The notes: generated by a model not told the origin, from the sequence alone. A stretch of 52,971 bases of DNA from Deltaproteobacteria bacterium (GCA_016182975.1 JACPFJ010000024.1:1-52971), one strand, 5' to 3'. Positions 8,664 to 17,717 are shown, counted from the first letter of the stretch. Numbers and translations: made by a program.

Positions 8664-11116
8664 GCGGTTATCTCCTTGGCAAATTCAGGATTTATTTCAA
8701 TGGGGTCGTCACCTTCGAAGAACGGACCTCCGAAGTGGTCATATGAAGCATCGTTGATGCTGTCGAGCGTTCCGTCCAGCATAAGGCTATGGTGATCTGC
8801 CAGTTTTTCCAGTTCATCCCTTGTCCAGATGTGCTTGGATGCCAGCGCCTGCATGAATGAGAAGGATTCGGTATCAAGGCCGGCAATGGAAGTTTCTGTA
8901 GTGGTTGAATCCGGGACTGCTGTTTGAGGTGGCACCGGCACGTCTTCGGCGAAGATGTCCTTGAGGATGGCAGAGACGGCGACCGTTTCTGCCAGTTTAG
9001 TCTCAATGCTGCTCATATCGAGGGTAAATGCCCTTTCAGGTTGCGTTGATGGCGTGGGGATTGCGTACATTTTCGGCTTAGTGAATCGGGCAGTCTGAGC
9101 CTGTGGCTCGCTAGCTATTTTTCGAGCCAGCCACTCATCATCGCGTCCCAGCCACTCTATCCTTTGTTCCCAATTCAGCCGATAGTATTTGAGATTACTG
9201 CGCGCTCGGTCTTGCAGCCATTCAACCATGCTCATTTCATTACGCCATCTTTCAGTCCTGATGCGCAGTTCTTCCCAACAGTAGCGGGATATGCCATTTC
9301 GTCGGATGTTCGGCCATAAAGCATCAAAGGTCTGGTGCGTAGCAGGCTCTCCGAAAGCCTCTAACAGCCACTTCACGTCGGTTTTCAAAAGCGCTTCGAT
9401 GTAATGATAGCCTAACGTGTCGTAATCGATATGAATATTTTGTAGCTCACGGATATCGACATTGCATGCCACGCTTCCTATAGGCCCCTCAAAAGCAAGA
9501 GTCTTGACGAAATCGGTGAGGACACACGAACCGTACAAGGAACGGAGCAGATCATCGTATGGTTCTTTGAGCTTTCTGCGCTCTCGGATTAGCACTCTGA
9601 GCTGCTTGGGAATTACGGAGACTGAATTCAGCCCCCAGTTCACCACGTTTTTGATTTCACAGAGCTTTGCCACTTCGAATGGCATAAAGGGGAGCAGCCA
9701 AGCATAAACCTTGTCTGAACCTGTTCTCAGGCGGCGCTTCTGCGTTGTTTCCTCGAACCACTGATCGGCAGTCTTTAGCCGTCCCAATTGATTGATGAGC
9801 ACGAAGTCATATTGTTTCATCGCTTCAGTCACCTCGTTCTCGAAGGCATCGAAGGAGGCTGCTGGGACAGTGATGATTGGAGCGGATGTAATCGTGTTAG
9901 TGTCAAATTTGGATATGAAAAAGTTCTTCCCGCAGGCAAAGCAGTGGCAATCAATCGTGTATCCCGTAATCCTCAAAATGCTGTGAAAACCCCAAGTGTT
10001 GCAAAAAGCACATTTTGCATTCTGTCTTGTTGGCGTAGCTGTAACGGTATTGCTGCCATATTTAAGTGATGGGAATTTTTTATCGCAACTTATACAATTA
10101 GGATCAAGCCTTAAAATGTCATGTATCCCCGTAGTCTTGCACAGGTCACATTTTTCACTTTGCTTCTTTGAAGTGCCTGTAACGACAGCAGAAACAGCGG
10201 TTTTTATAACGGTCCAGGTTTTTTCATTTTCTAAAACCTGTTCAATCTCAGCATATTCTTGAGCAACTGGCTCCGGCATACCCATATCTTCGGAATCAAG
10301 AATCCACTGTTTTTCAATAGGCTCCAAAACAATATCAAATAGATTGTGAATTTGGTCTATCTCTTCTGCGGTTGTTATTTTTAAGGCAACTTCAACAGCT
10401 GACTTCTCAGCCACACCGGTAGTAGATACCGTTGTTTTTTCAGTTGCTAAAATCCGTTCAATTTCAGTATTAACTTGAGCAACACGTTCTCTCACAGCCG
10501 CTTTCTCGGCATCAACAATCCGCTGGGCCTTGAAACAATCCATGATGACAAGAAGCCTATTATTAGTCTTTTCCTTTTTTTCGGCTTCTAAAACCTTTTC
10601 TATTTCAGCATTGACTTGTGTAACGCGTTCTTGCAAAGCTGCCTTTTTTGCATCAAGAATCCGCTGTATTTCGGTACCAACCAAAGCAGTCTCAAGCCTA
10701 TTGACAATTTTCATAGCAACTTCAGCCGCTGCTTTCTCCTTTGCCAGATCTTTTCCAATCACAGCATTAACTTGATCAACTTTCGTACTTGCATTATTCC
10801 GATCAAATGTTTTCTCCAGCAATTCAGGGCTGTTTTGAGGAGTGTGATGGTTGACAAAGGTATTAGCTTTGGGGTCTGAGACAATAATTGGTGCAGGAGT
10901 GTCTGTAATGGTGGTAGATACCGTCACACCTTGAAATCCAAGGATATTGTCAGACATTTCAGTTTTTGACCAATTTCTGGTTAATTTTACGATACCCCAA
11001 ATTGCCAAGGCGGCAAAACCGATGGCAACCAAGACATACCAATACTTTGCAGCCATGGCTAAGCCTATTAGGCCGATTATGACAGTTCCGCAACCAATCG
11101 AGTTTTTTTTAGCCAT
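8660..11116 (-). CDS. Membrane-anchored zinc-ribbon protein with TerB-C domain and novel middle
   Basis: This 818-residue protein starts at ATG 11116 (MAKKNS), with GAGGA eight bases upstream; the same start context is found in its paralogue at 17397. Order of parts: two membrane segments (about 11-46); three charged ~30-residue repeats likely to form coiled coil (151-180, 198-227, 270-298); a C4 zinc ribbon (C323, C326, C341, C344); a second ribbon (C369, C372, C392, C395); a middle of about 300 residues that I do not recognise; and a TerB-C-like domain over the last ~115 residues (ETVAVSAILKDIF, MLDGTLDSIN, DDPIEI). It shares both ends with the 851-residue protein but lacks TerB-N and TerB. 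It overlaps the ATPase gene by 4 bp. Its role is probably to tether the ATPase/helicase pair to the membrane and sense a signal; that is inference. Confidence 0.8.
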   Translation of the reverse strand: MAKKNSIGCGTVIIGLIGLAMAAKYWYVLVAIGFAALAIWGIVKLTRNWSKTEMSDNILGFQGVTVSTTITDTPAPIIVSDPKANTFVNHHTPQNSPELLEKTFDRNNASTKVDQVNAVIGKDLAKEKAAAEVAMKIVNRLETALVGTEIQRILDAKKAALQERVTQVNAEIEKVLEAEKKEKTNNRLLVIMDCFKAQRIVDAEKAAVRERVAQVNTEIERILATEKTTVSTTGVAEKSAVEVALKITTAEEIDQIHNLFDIVLEPIEKQWILDSEDMGMPEPVAQEYAEIEQVLENEKTWTVIKTAVSAVVTGTSKKQSEKCDLCKTTGIHDILRLDPNCISCDKKFPSLKYGSNTVTATPTRQNAKCAFCNTWGFHSILRITGYTIDCHCFACGKNFFISKFDTNTITSAPIITVPAASFDAFENEVTEAMKQYDFVLINQLGRLKTADQWFEETTQKRRLRTGSDKVYAWLLPFMPFEVAKLCEIKNVVNWGLNSVSVIPKQLRVLIRERRKLKEPYDDLLRSLYGSCVLTDFVKTLAFEGPIGSVACNVDIRELQNIHIDYDTLGYHYIEALLKTDVKWLLEAFGEPATHQTFDALWPNIRRNGISRYCWEELRIRTERWRNEMSMVEWLQDRARSNLKYYRLNWEQRIEWLGRDDEWLARKIASEPQAQTARFTKPKMYAIPTPSTQPERAFTLDMSSIETKLAETVAVSAILKDIFAEDVPVPPQTAVPDSTTTETSIAGLDTESFSFMQALASKHIWTRDELEKLADHHSLMLDGTLDSINDASYDHFGGPFFEGDDPIEINPEFAKEITA

Positions 11117-11192
11117 GACATATTCCTCAATATACAAAATCCGAGGGCAGGACTACTTTCTTCTTTTAACCAAGTTCCACAGTCCCCGTCCC

Positions 11193-12458
11193 TTACCAGC
11201 CTTGAAAATATTCATCAATTGGCACAGAGCCCTTAATACCGTCTTTTGCTGTGACGACTAAGCCAGAATAGCCAAGTTTAGCCAACAGCAATAGCTGAAG
11301 CCCAAATTGTGCGGCTGCAAGCAACTGATAATTACCTTTCTGGTTCGCGGTCATCTTGCCAGTATGAGCGACACTATCTCTCGTTTTCTTCAAGGCCTCA
11401 AAATCAAGTCCGATTTTTGATAAATTAATCCTGCCACTTTCAGCCAAAGACTCAATCTGCCGCCTTGCCATTGGCCACTTGAAGGGGAAGGTAATCCGGC
11501 TACCCCAGTTCCCGGTTGGATCAGCTTTTGGGTGTTCATTTTTCCAATCATGATAGCTTGCCATAATTCTTTTTCGAAGATCGCATTCGGAATCGCTAAG
11601 TTTGTCTTTTTGCATCCAAGAGGTAGCAAGAAATTCCCATGCCTGACTGATCTGAAAGAGTCGAATATCAAGGTACCCTGCCCCCGAAAGATTAATATAG
11701 ATGATGGCGAGACGCGCCTGAGATTTAATGTCTGGTCTCCACTGTCTCCACACGGGAAGTACTTGCTTCAAGAATTGACCAAACTGGAAATCAGGTACAA
11801 CAGCACCAGGACCAAATGCATCCCCTGTCATCTTGCACCAAACCTCCATTGTTCGTTGAGCGTCGAAATATGCTATTTGCCTATAGGAGGTCACACCATT
11901 ACCTGTCGCCAAAGACAAGAGCAGCATTATTTCGCGAGCCTTTTCATGATATTCATCAAGCGTTGTGCGGGTTTTCTTAAGCCTAAGCGTAAGTCCCTCC
12001 ATCGGAACACGCCATGCCTCTGACTGGCGCTTCGTATTGCTCGCGTTATCGTCAGATTTGAGGACTTCAATTGTCCACCCAAATTCTTCAATGGAGAATT
12101 CGCCATCAAACATGCCGACAAGTGGATATCGGACTTCCAAAATAGGTGAATGGCTTGATTGTCCGATGACCACACTAGCCAAGGGCGTAAATTCTATATA
12201 TTTTTCGATGCCTCCAGTTTTGGCTACCATGAGTTGGTCGGCAAGAATGTCCCGACCGTCCTCAAGTTGACCCGATAAGGACCATATTGCCGAAATATCA
12301 AACTGATAAGAAAAAAGATCCTCGGGTTCATCCTCTTGAACAAAAATTAACGTATATGAAAACTCTCGCTGAACAGTAAAGGGTTTCTCAATATGGCTAT
12401 CGCCAGAAGAAAAAATCCCTTTACCATTAAGGTTTATGAATTTGGTTTTATTTTCCAT
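11193..12458 (-). CDS. Probable HEPN RNase-like protein, ApeA-like layout
   Basis: This 421-residue protein has a beta-rich N-terminal half (about 1-160) and a helical C-terminal half. Near its C-terminus it carries R360-DSVA-H365, an R-x4-H motif typical of catalytic HEPN RNases, set in a helix KKTRDSVAHTGK. An N-terminal all-beta domain followed by an HEPN domain is the layout of ApeA, a single-gene abortive-infection protein. The resemblance is in layout and motif, not in a sequence match I can verify. It sits 76 bp upstream of the TerB-C gene on the same strand and may be co-transcribed with it. The region is visibly richer in A and T than the flanking core genes. An alternative is an unrelated HEPN protein with a sensor domain. 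Confidence 0.6.
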   Translation of the reverse strand: MENKTKFINLNGKGIFSSGDSHIEKPFTVQREFSYTLIFVQEDEPEDLFSYQFDISAIWSLSGQLEDGRDILADQLMVAKTGGIEKYIEFTPLASVVIGQSSHSPILEVRYPLVGMFDGEFSIEEFGWTIEVLKSDDNASNTKRQSEAWRVPMEGLTLRLKKTRTTLDEYHEKAREIMLLLSLATGNGVTSYRQIAYFDAQRTMEVWCKMTGDAFGPGAVVPDFQFGQFLKQVLPVWRQWRPDIKSQARLAIIYINLSGAGYLDIRLFQISQAWEFLATSWMQKDKLSDSECDLRKRIMASYHDWKNEHPKADPTGNWGSRITFPFKWPMARRQIESLAESGRINLSKIGLDFEALKKTRDSVAHTGKMTANQKGNYQLLAAAQFGLQLLLLAKLGYSGLVVTAKDGIKGSVPIDEYFQGW

Positions 12459-12529
12459 GTTTCCATTCTTGCGATAACGGATTCGGCTCTTAACGACTTT
12501 TCCGGTCTAACGGATGCGACATTTTTGTA

Positions 12530-13426
12530 TCACTCAGTTCTCAAAAACTCCTCTTCGAGCCGATGCATTTCCATGACCGTGTCCCATTGCTGCATCTGCC
12601 CCGCACACCAAACAACAAGCCCGGAAATTTCCTTGGAGTATAGAGCTAACAAGTGTTCTGGTGACAATGAGACATGAAGTTTTGCACACACATATGCGTG
12701 AGATAAAGGATTAAGCCTTTCAAGTCGTTCTAAAGCAGCTGGACCATCTCCTTTTAATCGGAGATACAGCCTCGAAAGCAGTGGGCCTGATTTCGACAAG
12801 TCTTCTTCAAGACCATCAAAATTATGTGAAAGAGTTTCCACTGATGCACGGTTTAGCAAGAGGCGTGTCGCTTCAAATTCACGGTATATTTGCCATGCTT
12901 CCAACAGGTAGTCTGGGCATATATTTTCAGGAAGTTCTTTTAGTCTTCGATAGATCTGTACCCTAACATTTCCATTTTTACACGTAGCGAGGCGCTTCAA
13001 CACCTTGTGCTCCTCCTTCTCGGGTAGCCTCCTCGCAAAAAACAGAAGTGTGTTGGCAGCACTTATTTTCTTTGAGCCTGGAAGTGCTTCAATGTTTTTC
13101 TCTAACTTTTTGAGTAATTTCCGGTGGCAATCTCGAATCGCTACCGACATGTCGGATTGAATCTTCCGCATTATTGCTTGACGTTTTCGTGGACACTGCT
13201 CAAAAGTAACATCCAATGCTTGGCATGCCACTTCTGGAGTGAGGCAGAATACTAAAGCCCCAAAAATGACCACACTGTCAGGCGAGTTCACATCAATCAC
13301 AAACCCATTTAGAAAATTGAGTCGTTCGTTCATTAGGTTTATTCCTTGTAGCCGAACAACTTCGCGGCTCCGAGTTCCGGTGACATCCATACTTAATTCC
13401 GAGTCAACTATTTTCGCCAGCCCCAT
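12530..13426 (-). CDS. Hypothetical helical protein of the island
   Basis: I do not recognise this protein. It is about 298 residues from ATG 13426, chosen because GGGGAG lies just upstream; a GTG at 13459 would add 11 residues. It looks almost entirely helical, with short amphipathic helices and many Leu/Arg/Glu residues (such as KLLKKLEKNIEALPG and KVLKRLATCKNGNVRVQIYR), reminiscent of HEAT or TPR-like solenoids. There are no catalytic motifs, membrane segments or zinc ligands that stand out. It lies 71 bp upstream of the HEPN gene on the same strand, in the A/T-rich part of the island. A scaffold or adaptor role is possible but unsupported. Confidence 0.6.
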   Translation of the reverse strand: MGLAKIVDSELSMDVTGTRSREVVRLQGINLMNERLNFLNGFVIDVNSPDSVVIFGALVFCLTPEVACQALDVTFEQCPRKRQAIMRKIQSDMSVAIRDCHRKLLKKLEKNIEALPGSKKISAANTLLFFARRLPEKEEHKVLKRLATCKNGNVRVQIYRRLKELPENICPDYLLEAWQIYREFEATRLLLNRASVETLSHNFDGLEEDLSKSGPLLSRLYLRLKGDGPAALERLERLNPLSHAYVCAKLHVSLSPEHLLALYSKEISGLVVWCAGQMQQWDTVMEMHRLEEEFLRTE

Positions 13427-13560
13427 CCGCTCCCCAACACCAACAAAACCTGATCTCACATCACGTTATCTTCTTCTTTCCCTTCCCCGCCAACCCCTTG
13501 AAATTCTCACCCGTCACCACCGGGCTTGCCCGACCGCTTTTCAATCCGTGTTTTCAATCT

Positions 13561-13638
13561 GTGGGATGAATCCCACGGCTACCGTCAATAGCCCCGATTG
13601 AGCTTCAGCGGTCATTCAGCTGGTGACAACTTGTCACC
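13561..13638. repeat. Two palindromes downstream of the YhcG-type nuclease gene
   Basis: GTGGGAT-GA-ATCCCAC at 13561-13576 and the 17-base palindrome GGTGACAACTTGTCACC at 13622-13638 lie between the nuclease stop and the next gene. The second is 11 bp from the stop codon. No T-run follows, so they are weak terminator candidates; they could be protein-binding or recombination sites. Confidence 0.6.
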
Positions 13639-13648
13639 GATTCGTTAT

Positions 13649-14746
13649 CTACACCTTCTCCCGCCCCAAATCACCAAGCAACTCACGCTCCCGATCCAGT
13701 TCCGCTCGCAGTTCATCCTCCGTGGGGAGAATCAGCCGGTATTTGCTGGCAAAGAGCTGTTCATTTCCCGCCAGCACCGAATAACGCACTACCGAGGCGT
13801 CCTTTTGGGCGCACAGAATTATGCCGACGGTGGGGTTGTCATCCTCCCCGCGCTTCAGGTCGTCGTACATCCGCACATACATATCCATCTGCCCGATATC
13901 CTGATGGGTGAGTTCTACCGTCTTCAAATCGAACAACACAAAACACTTGAGCAGGTAATTATAGAACACCAGATCTATGTAAAAATCCTTGCTCTCCGTG
14001 CTGATCCGCTGTTGGCGGGCTACAAAGGCGAATCCTTTCCCCAACTCCATCAAAAAGCCTTGCAGATTGTCAATCAACGCCTGTTCCAGCTTGGCCTCCA
14101 GCAGCTTGCCGGGGTTTGGCAGCCCCAAGAATTCCAGCATGACCGGGTCACGTACAAACTCGCGAGGAGATTGTGGCATCGCGGCGATATTCGAAACCGC
14201 TTCCTCGATGACAGCCGTGCGATCCTGGCTTGCCAGCAATCGCTCGTAATAGAGTGTGCCGATCTGCCGTTCAAGGGCACGGGTCGTCCAGTTTTGCACG
14301 GCGGCTTCCTGCATGTACCAGTCGCGGGCCTTGGCATTTTCCACCCTCAACAACAGCCGGTAATGAGTCCAGCTCAATTCGTGACGCAGTGCGTCACGAA
14401 TTGGAAACGCTTGGTAGAAAAGGCGCATATACCTCAAATTCGAGGCATCAAAGCCCTTGCCAAATTCAGCCGTCAACACTTTTGCCAGTTGCGAAAGTAA
14501 CTGTTTGCCATATTCAGCCCGGCCGGCGCCGCCCTGCTCAAACTCGACAATGTGCCGGCCCAACTCCCAGCAAGTATGCACTTGAACTACGTCAACGGCT
14601 CGCAGCGCCTGTTGCCTGCCGCTGGTAATCAGTCCGCGCAAGTTATTCAGCAAGCCGGAGATAGACCTGCTTTCCGTGGTGTTCCGTATAATTTCATTGT
14701 GCATGGCATTCTCCATGTGTCGTTCTATTACCGCCACCAACCGCAT
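13649..14746 (-). CDS. YhcG/DUF1016-type PD-(D/E)xK nuclease
   Basis: The 365-residue protein shows the two-part layout of YhcG (DUF1016) proteins: an N-terminal helical domain (LNNLRGLITSGRQQALRA, WELGRHIVEFEQGG, ELSWTHYRLLLRV) and a C-terminal PD-(D/E)xK nuclease fold. Likely catalytic residues are D258 in YIDLVFYN and D273/K275 in LFDLKTVEL. Family members are frequent in defence islands and next to restriction systems, but their substrate is not firmly known. The start is uncertain: ATG 14746, 14716 or 14704 are possible and none has a strong ribosome site. A long perfect palindrome lies inside the gene, and others lie on either side. It separates the TerB-N gene from the HEPN and TerB-C genes. 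Confidence 0.85.
   Translation of the reverse strand: MRLVAVIERHMENAMHNEIIRNTTESRSISGLLNNLRGLITSGRQQALRAVDVVQVHTCWELGRHIVEFEQGGAGRAEYGKQLLSQLAKVLTAEFGKGFDASNLRYMRLFYQAFPIRDALRHELSWTHYRLLLRVENAKARDWYMQEAAVQNWTTRALERQIGTLYYERLLASQDRTAVIEEAVSNIAAMPQSPREFVRDPVMLEFLGLPNPGKLLEAKLEQALIDNLQGFLMELGKGFAFVARQQRISTESKDFYIDLVFYNYLLKCFVLFDLKTVELTHQDIGQMDMYVRMYDDLKRGEDDNPTVGIILCAQKDASVVRYSVLAGNEQLFASKYRLILPTEDELRAELDRERELLGDLGREKV
14375..14403. repeat. Perfect 13-bp-arm palindrome inside the nuclease gene
   Basis: Arms CAATTCGTGACGC and GCGTCACGAATTG are separated by three bases. It lies in the codons for FPIRDALRHELSW of the nuclease. Its core GTGAC...GTCAC resembles the palindrome at 13622-13638. Confidence 0.7.
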
Positions 14747-14747
14747 C

Positions 14748-14780
14748 CGGTTTCAACCGGTAACAATTTGTAACCGGTTG
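14748..14780. promoter_or_regulatory. Overlapping palindromes before the nuclease start
   Basis: CCGGTT-TC-AACCGG (about 14748-14760) overlaps a 27-base near-palindrome (14754-14780) with 8-base arms CAACCGGT and ACCGGTTG and only one mismatched pair in between. The position immediately upstream of the nuclease ATG suggests an operator; a hairpin or recombination site is also possible. Confidence 0.5.
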
Positions 14781-14841
14781 ACGTTCAGTCGTCCGGCATT
14801 TTCGGACAGCTCGGCATTAATCAGTCGTTATTGGGGCTTGA

Positions 14842-17397
14842 TCAGATTTCATCCAAGCCCGCACTCCCCAGCCTTCCAACTATCTCCGGATCAATCTCTA
14901 TCGGATCATCCCCATCGAAAAACGGCCCGCCAAAATGGTCAAACGCGGCATCGTTGATGCTGTCGAGCGTACCGTCCAGCATCAGATTATGGTCGGCTGC
15001 CAGCTTTTCCAACTCATCCCTGGCCCATATGAGCTTGGAAGCCAGCATCCGCATGAACGCGGATGATTCCGGGTCGAGTCCTGCAATAGAAACGTCCGAG
15101 TTGGCCGGCTCGGAAACGGGCACTGATGACGACGCCGGTTCCTCTTCAGTGAAGATATTGTTGAGGATGGCTGAGACGGCAACCGTTTCCGCGAGCTTCG
15201 CCTCAATGCTGCTCATATCGAGAGAAATACCCTCGGTCGGCTTCGCCGGAGGCGACGGGATGGCGTACCCCTGTGGCCTCACCAAATCGGCTGCCTGAAT
15301 GGTAACCGGTTCGACGGCTGCGGCATGGGCGTGGCTATAGAGACTCTGGGTGTCCAGGCCGAGCATTGCGTAAATCTTCGTGAGCATTTTCATCTCGGTC
15401 GGGTCGATGTAGCCGTCTGCCTGCGCGACCCCGACAAGGAACCTCCCCAGCGACACCCTCTGGTCATTATTGAGCAGTTCTATTCGCTTCTTGACGCCGC
15501 TCATGCCGGGGTAGGAAGAAAGGAGCCATTGATTGTGCGCCCTCAGCCTCGTCTTCTCATCAGATGTGAGGTGCAGCCATGCCTCCAGATGCTCCTCCAA
15601 GTGGCGCTCTTCGGAAGAATCAACGGACCCGTCGGCGCCGGCAACGGCAGAGGCCAGGTGCAATACCACCGTCGCAGCGGAATACTCGGCGGATGGTGAA
15701 TTCGGAGCGCTATCGCCGATTCTGAAAAGAACGACGTCCTGTTCCGGTTTTGGGACGAAGCACCCGAAGCGCGGGTCCGGCTCAATGCCGATGCTCATCT
15801 TGCCGAGAAGATTGGCAATGGCCGTCGCCTCTTTCTTGCCGAAACCGTCCCGATTGATCGATGGAATTTGCTGCACGATGGAAGAAAAGGGCGCTGATAC
15901 TGGAGCATCGGATGTAACCTGACCATTCAGCCAGTTGATCAGCCTCTGGAAATCTTTTCCCGCATGCTTCTTCAACAGGGGTTGGGGAAGATATGAAGTA
16001 GCCTCAATCGAGTTCCGGCCATCCGGGTTTCGGCCAAGATAGCGGCTGTACCCTTCAAGTTCATCGGTACAACTGTTTACGAGGTCATTAATCTTGGAAG
16101 ATGGCCCCGTAAGCCGCGTTATGTCCGGGAGGTCCGGCATCGGGATATCGACCTGTCCGCCAAAAGAGGAACTGGCGGGACGATATGCGGCCTGGATACG
16201 AGTCTTGTTCGGCTTCAGCTTAAAACCGTCCCCGAATTTTTCGCTGTACCGAATCCTGAACAATTCGCGGAACTCATCCGGGCAACGCTGGACAGGCATC
16301 CTGCGAGGCATCGACGGGTCGTTTTCCGCCCATGCCAGTGCCCATTCTGACGACACGGGAATATCGTCTCTCGCCATCTGACCGAGTGCTATCTTGAGGG
16401 TTAAAGGAACCTCCCAGGAACAAGAGTCAATCTGTGGGGAGGTGCGATAGAGCGGGACGGTTGTCTGAGTAACCCGCAATGCGTCCAAAAACTTACCGGC
16501 GTATGCATGAAAGGAACCGTTCTCGCCGTAGATGGACAGGAGCCGCTTAACTTCCGTGATGATGGCGGGCACATCGTTTCGTGCTGAAGCGGAATCCCTC
16601 GCATCGGCCAAGGCCCGCCTCTCCAGGCCGTAAAAGTAGATGAAAACATAGCCGATATTGGTTTTGGGATCTTTTCTGCCGGTGGAGAGCCAATCCAGGT
16701 AAGCAGCACGAGATGCAGGGTGGATTTGGGTATAGGAAGGCCAATAGCCCATGTTCCTGCCTTCGCGGTCGGGGTTGTCACTAATAACGGGAAGGCTTGT
16801 GTCAATGAGAGCTGGCTCTTCGTTCCAGCGCGTTACAGATTTTAGGCCGCTGCCAAAGTAGATGAGTCCGCCTGGAATAGTATACCCTGCATGCTGTATG
16901 GTTCTTCCGCAGGGCACCCAAAGGGCGTCCGGTGAACTGGATTTCGGTTGCTGTGCGCTTGCCTCGAAGATTGTTGCGTCACTAGGAATTGGTTGTGATG
17001 TCGAATTGTTCGGTGCAGAGGGCTGATAATTTGTGGTGACTTTATTACTATCAAATTTGTAAATGAAAAAGTTCTTGCCGCAGGCGAAGCAATGGAAGTC
17101 TATGGTCTTGTCAGAAGACCTTAATACGCTGTGCAACCCCTCAGCATTGCAATATGCGCATCTTGCGTGTTGTTTTGGAGTGTCAATAACGGAATTGGAA
17201 GCCGTTGCAGCTCGAATATCAAGATCTTTCTCCGGTATTTCGGATGTTGCCCAACTTTTGGCTAACTTGGCGATCCCCCAAACAAGGAAGGCGACGATAC
17301 CAACGGCAACGAATAGATACCAATACTTTGCTGCCATGGCGAAAACAATTAGGCCAATTATGATAATTCCGCTGCCAGTTGAATTCTTTTTGGCCAT
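14842..17397 (-). CDS. Membrane-anchored TerB-N/TerB/TerB-C protein with zinc ribbon
   Basis: This 851-residue protein starts at ATG 17397 (MAKKNS), preceded by GAGGGG. Order of parts: membrane segments (about 11-46); one zinc ribbon (C80, C83, C103, C106); a TerB-N domain from about 158 (LWVPCGRTI, WPSYTQIHPASRAAYLDWLSTGR, split here as 158-168 and 219-241) to about 390; a linker; a TerB domain at about 570-690 with two acidic metal-binding loops ADGSVDSSE and ADGYIDPTE; and TerB-C at about 720-845. TerB domains bind metal and belong to tellurite- and phage-related stress systems. This family is known to neighbour DUF2791 ATPases and SF2 helicases, which lie further down the island. It is the probable sensor or scaffold of the system and the first gene of the co-directional set. 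The 320 bases upstream (17398-17717) hold no gene. Confidence 0.88.
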   Translation of the reverse strand: MAKKNSTGSGIIIIGLIVFAMAAKYWYLFVAVGIVAFLVWGIAKLAKSWATSEIPEKDLDIRAATASNSVIDTPKQHARCAYCNAEGLHSVLRSSDKTIDFHCFACGKNFFIYKFDSNKVTTNYQPSAPNNSTSQPIPSDATIFEASAQQPKSSSPDALWVPCGRTIQHAGYTIPGGLIYFGSGLKSVTRWNEEPALIDTSLPVISDNPDREGRNMGYWPSYTQIHPASRAAYLDWLSTGRKDPKTNIGYVFIYFYGLERRALADARDSASARNDVPAIITEVKRLLSIYGENGSFHAYAGKFLDALRVTQTTVPLYRTSPQIDSCSWEVPLTLKIALGQMARDDIPVSSEWALAWAENDPSMPRRMPVQRCPDEFRELFRIRYSEKFGDGFKLKPNKTRIQAAYRPASSSFGGQVDIPMPDLPDITRLTGPSSKINDLVNSCTDELEGYSRYLGRNPDGRNSIEATSYLPQPLLKKHAGKDFQRLINWLNGQVTSDAPVSAPFSSIVQQIPSINRDGFGKKEATAIANLLGKMSIGIEPDPRFGCFVPKPEQDVVLFRIGDSAPNSPSAEYSAATVVLHLASAVAGADGSVDSSEERHLEEHLEAWLHLTSDEKTRLRAHNQWLLSSYPGMSGVKKRIELLNNDQRVSLGRFLVGVAQADGYIDPTEMKMLTKIYAMLGLDTQSLYSHAHAAAVEPVTIQAADLVRPQGYAIPSPPAKPTEGISLDMSSIEAKLAETVAVSAILNNIFTEEEPASSSVPVSEPANSDVSIAGLDPESSAFMRMLASKLIWARDELEKLAADHNLMLDGTLDSINDAAFDHFGGPFFDGDDPIEIDPEIVGRLGSAGLDEI

Positions 17398-17717
17398 TTC
17401 ATACCCCTCACATATACAACGGGTCAGAGAAGATGAGCCCAACCGGGATCAAGGTTGTTTTGTAGTTTTCATCCAAGCTCCCCCTCAAAGACACCCATCC
17501 CCGTCCACCATCCGCTCCCAACATCAACAAAACAAAACCAAGACGCCAATCCGGCGCGCCCAACCATCCCGATCTGTTCTATTTGCCATAGCAGATTTTA
17601 CCCACTTTAGCCATGATTTTTAGTTTTCATTAAGTCAATTCTGGTGATGAACAAGGATGAGGGAAAGGGTAACACGAGGAGATGACACAATACGTCATGT
17701 ACTATTGCAACCAGAGT

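Noticed and set aside
17063..17623. 186-codon plus-strand frame upstream of the TerB-N gene
   Set aside because: It is largely antisense to the TerB-N gene, has no ribosome site, and the protein resembles nothing.
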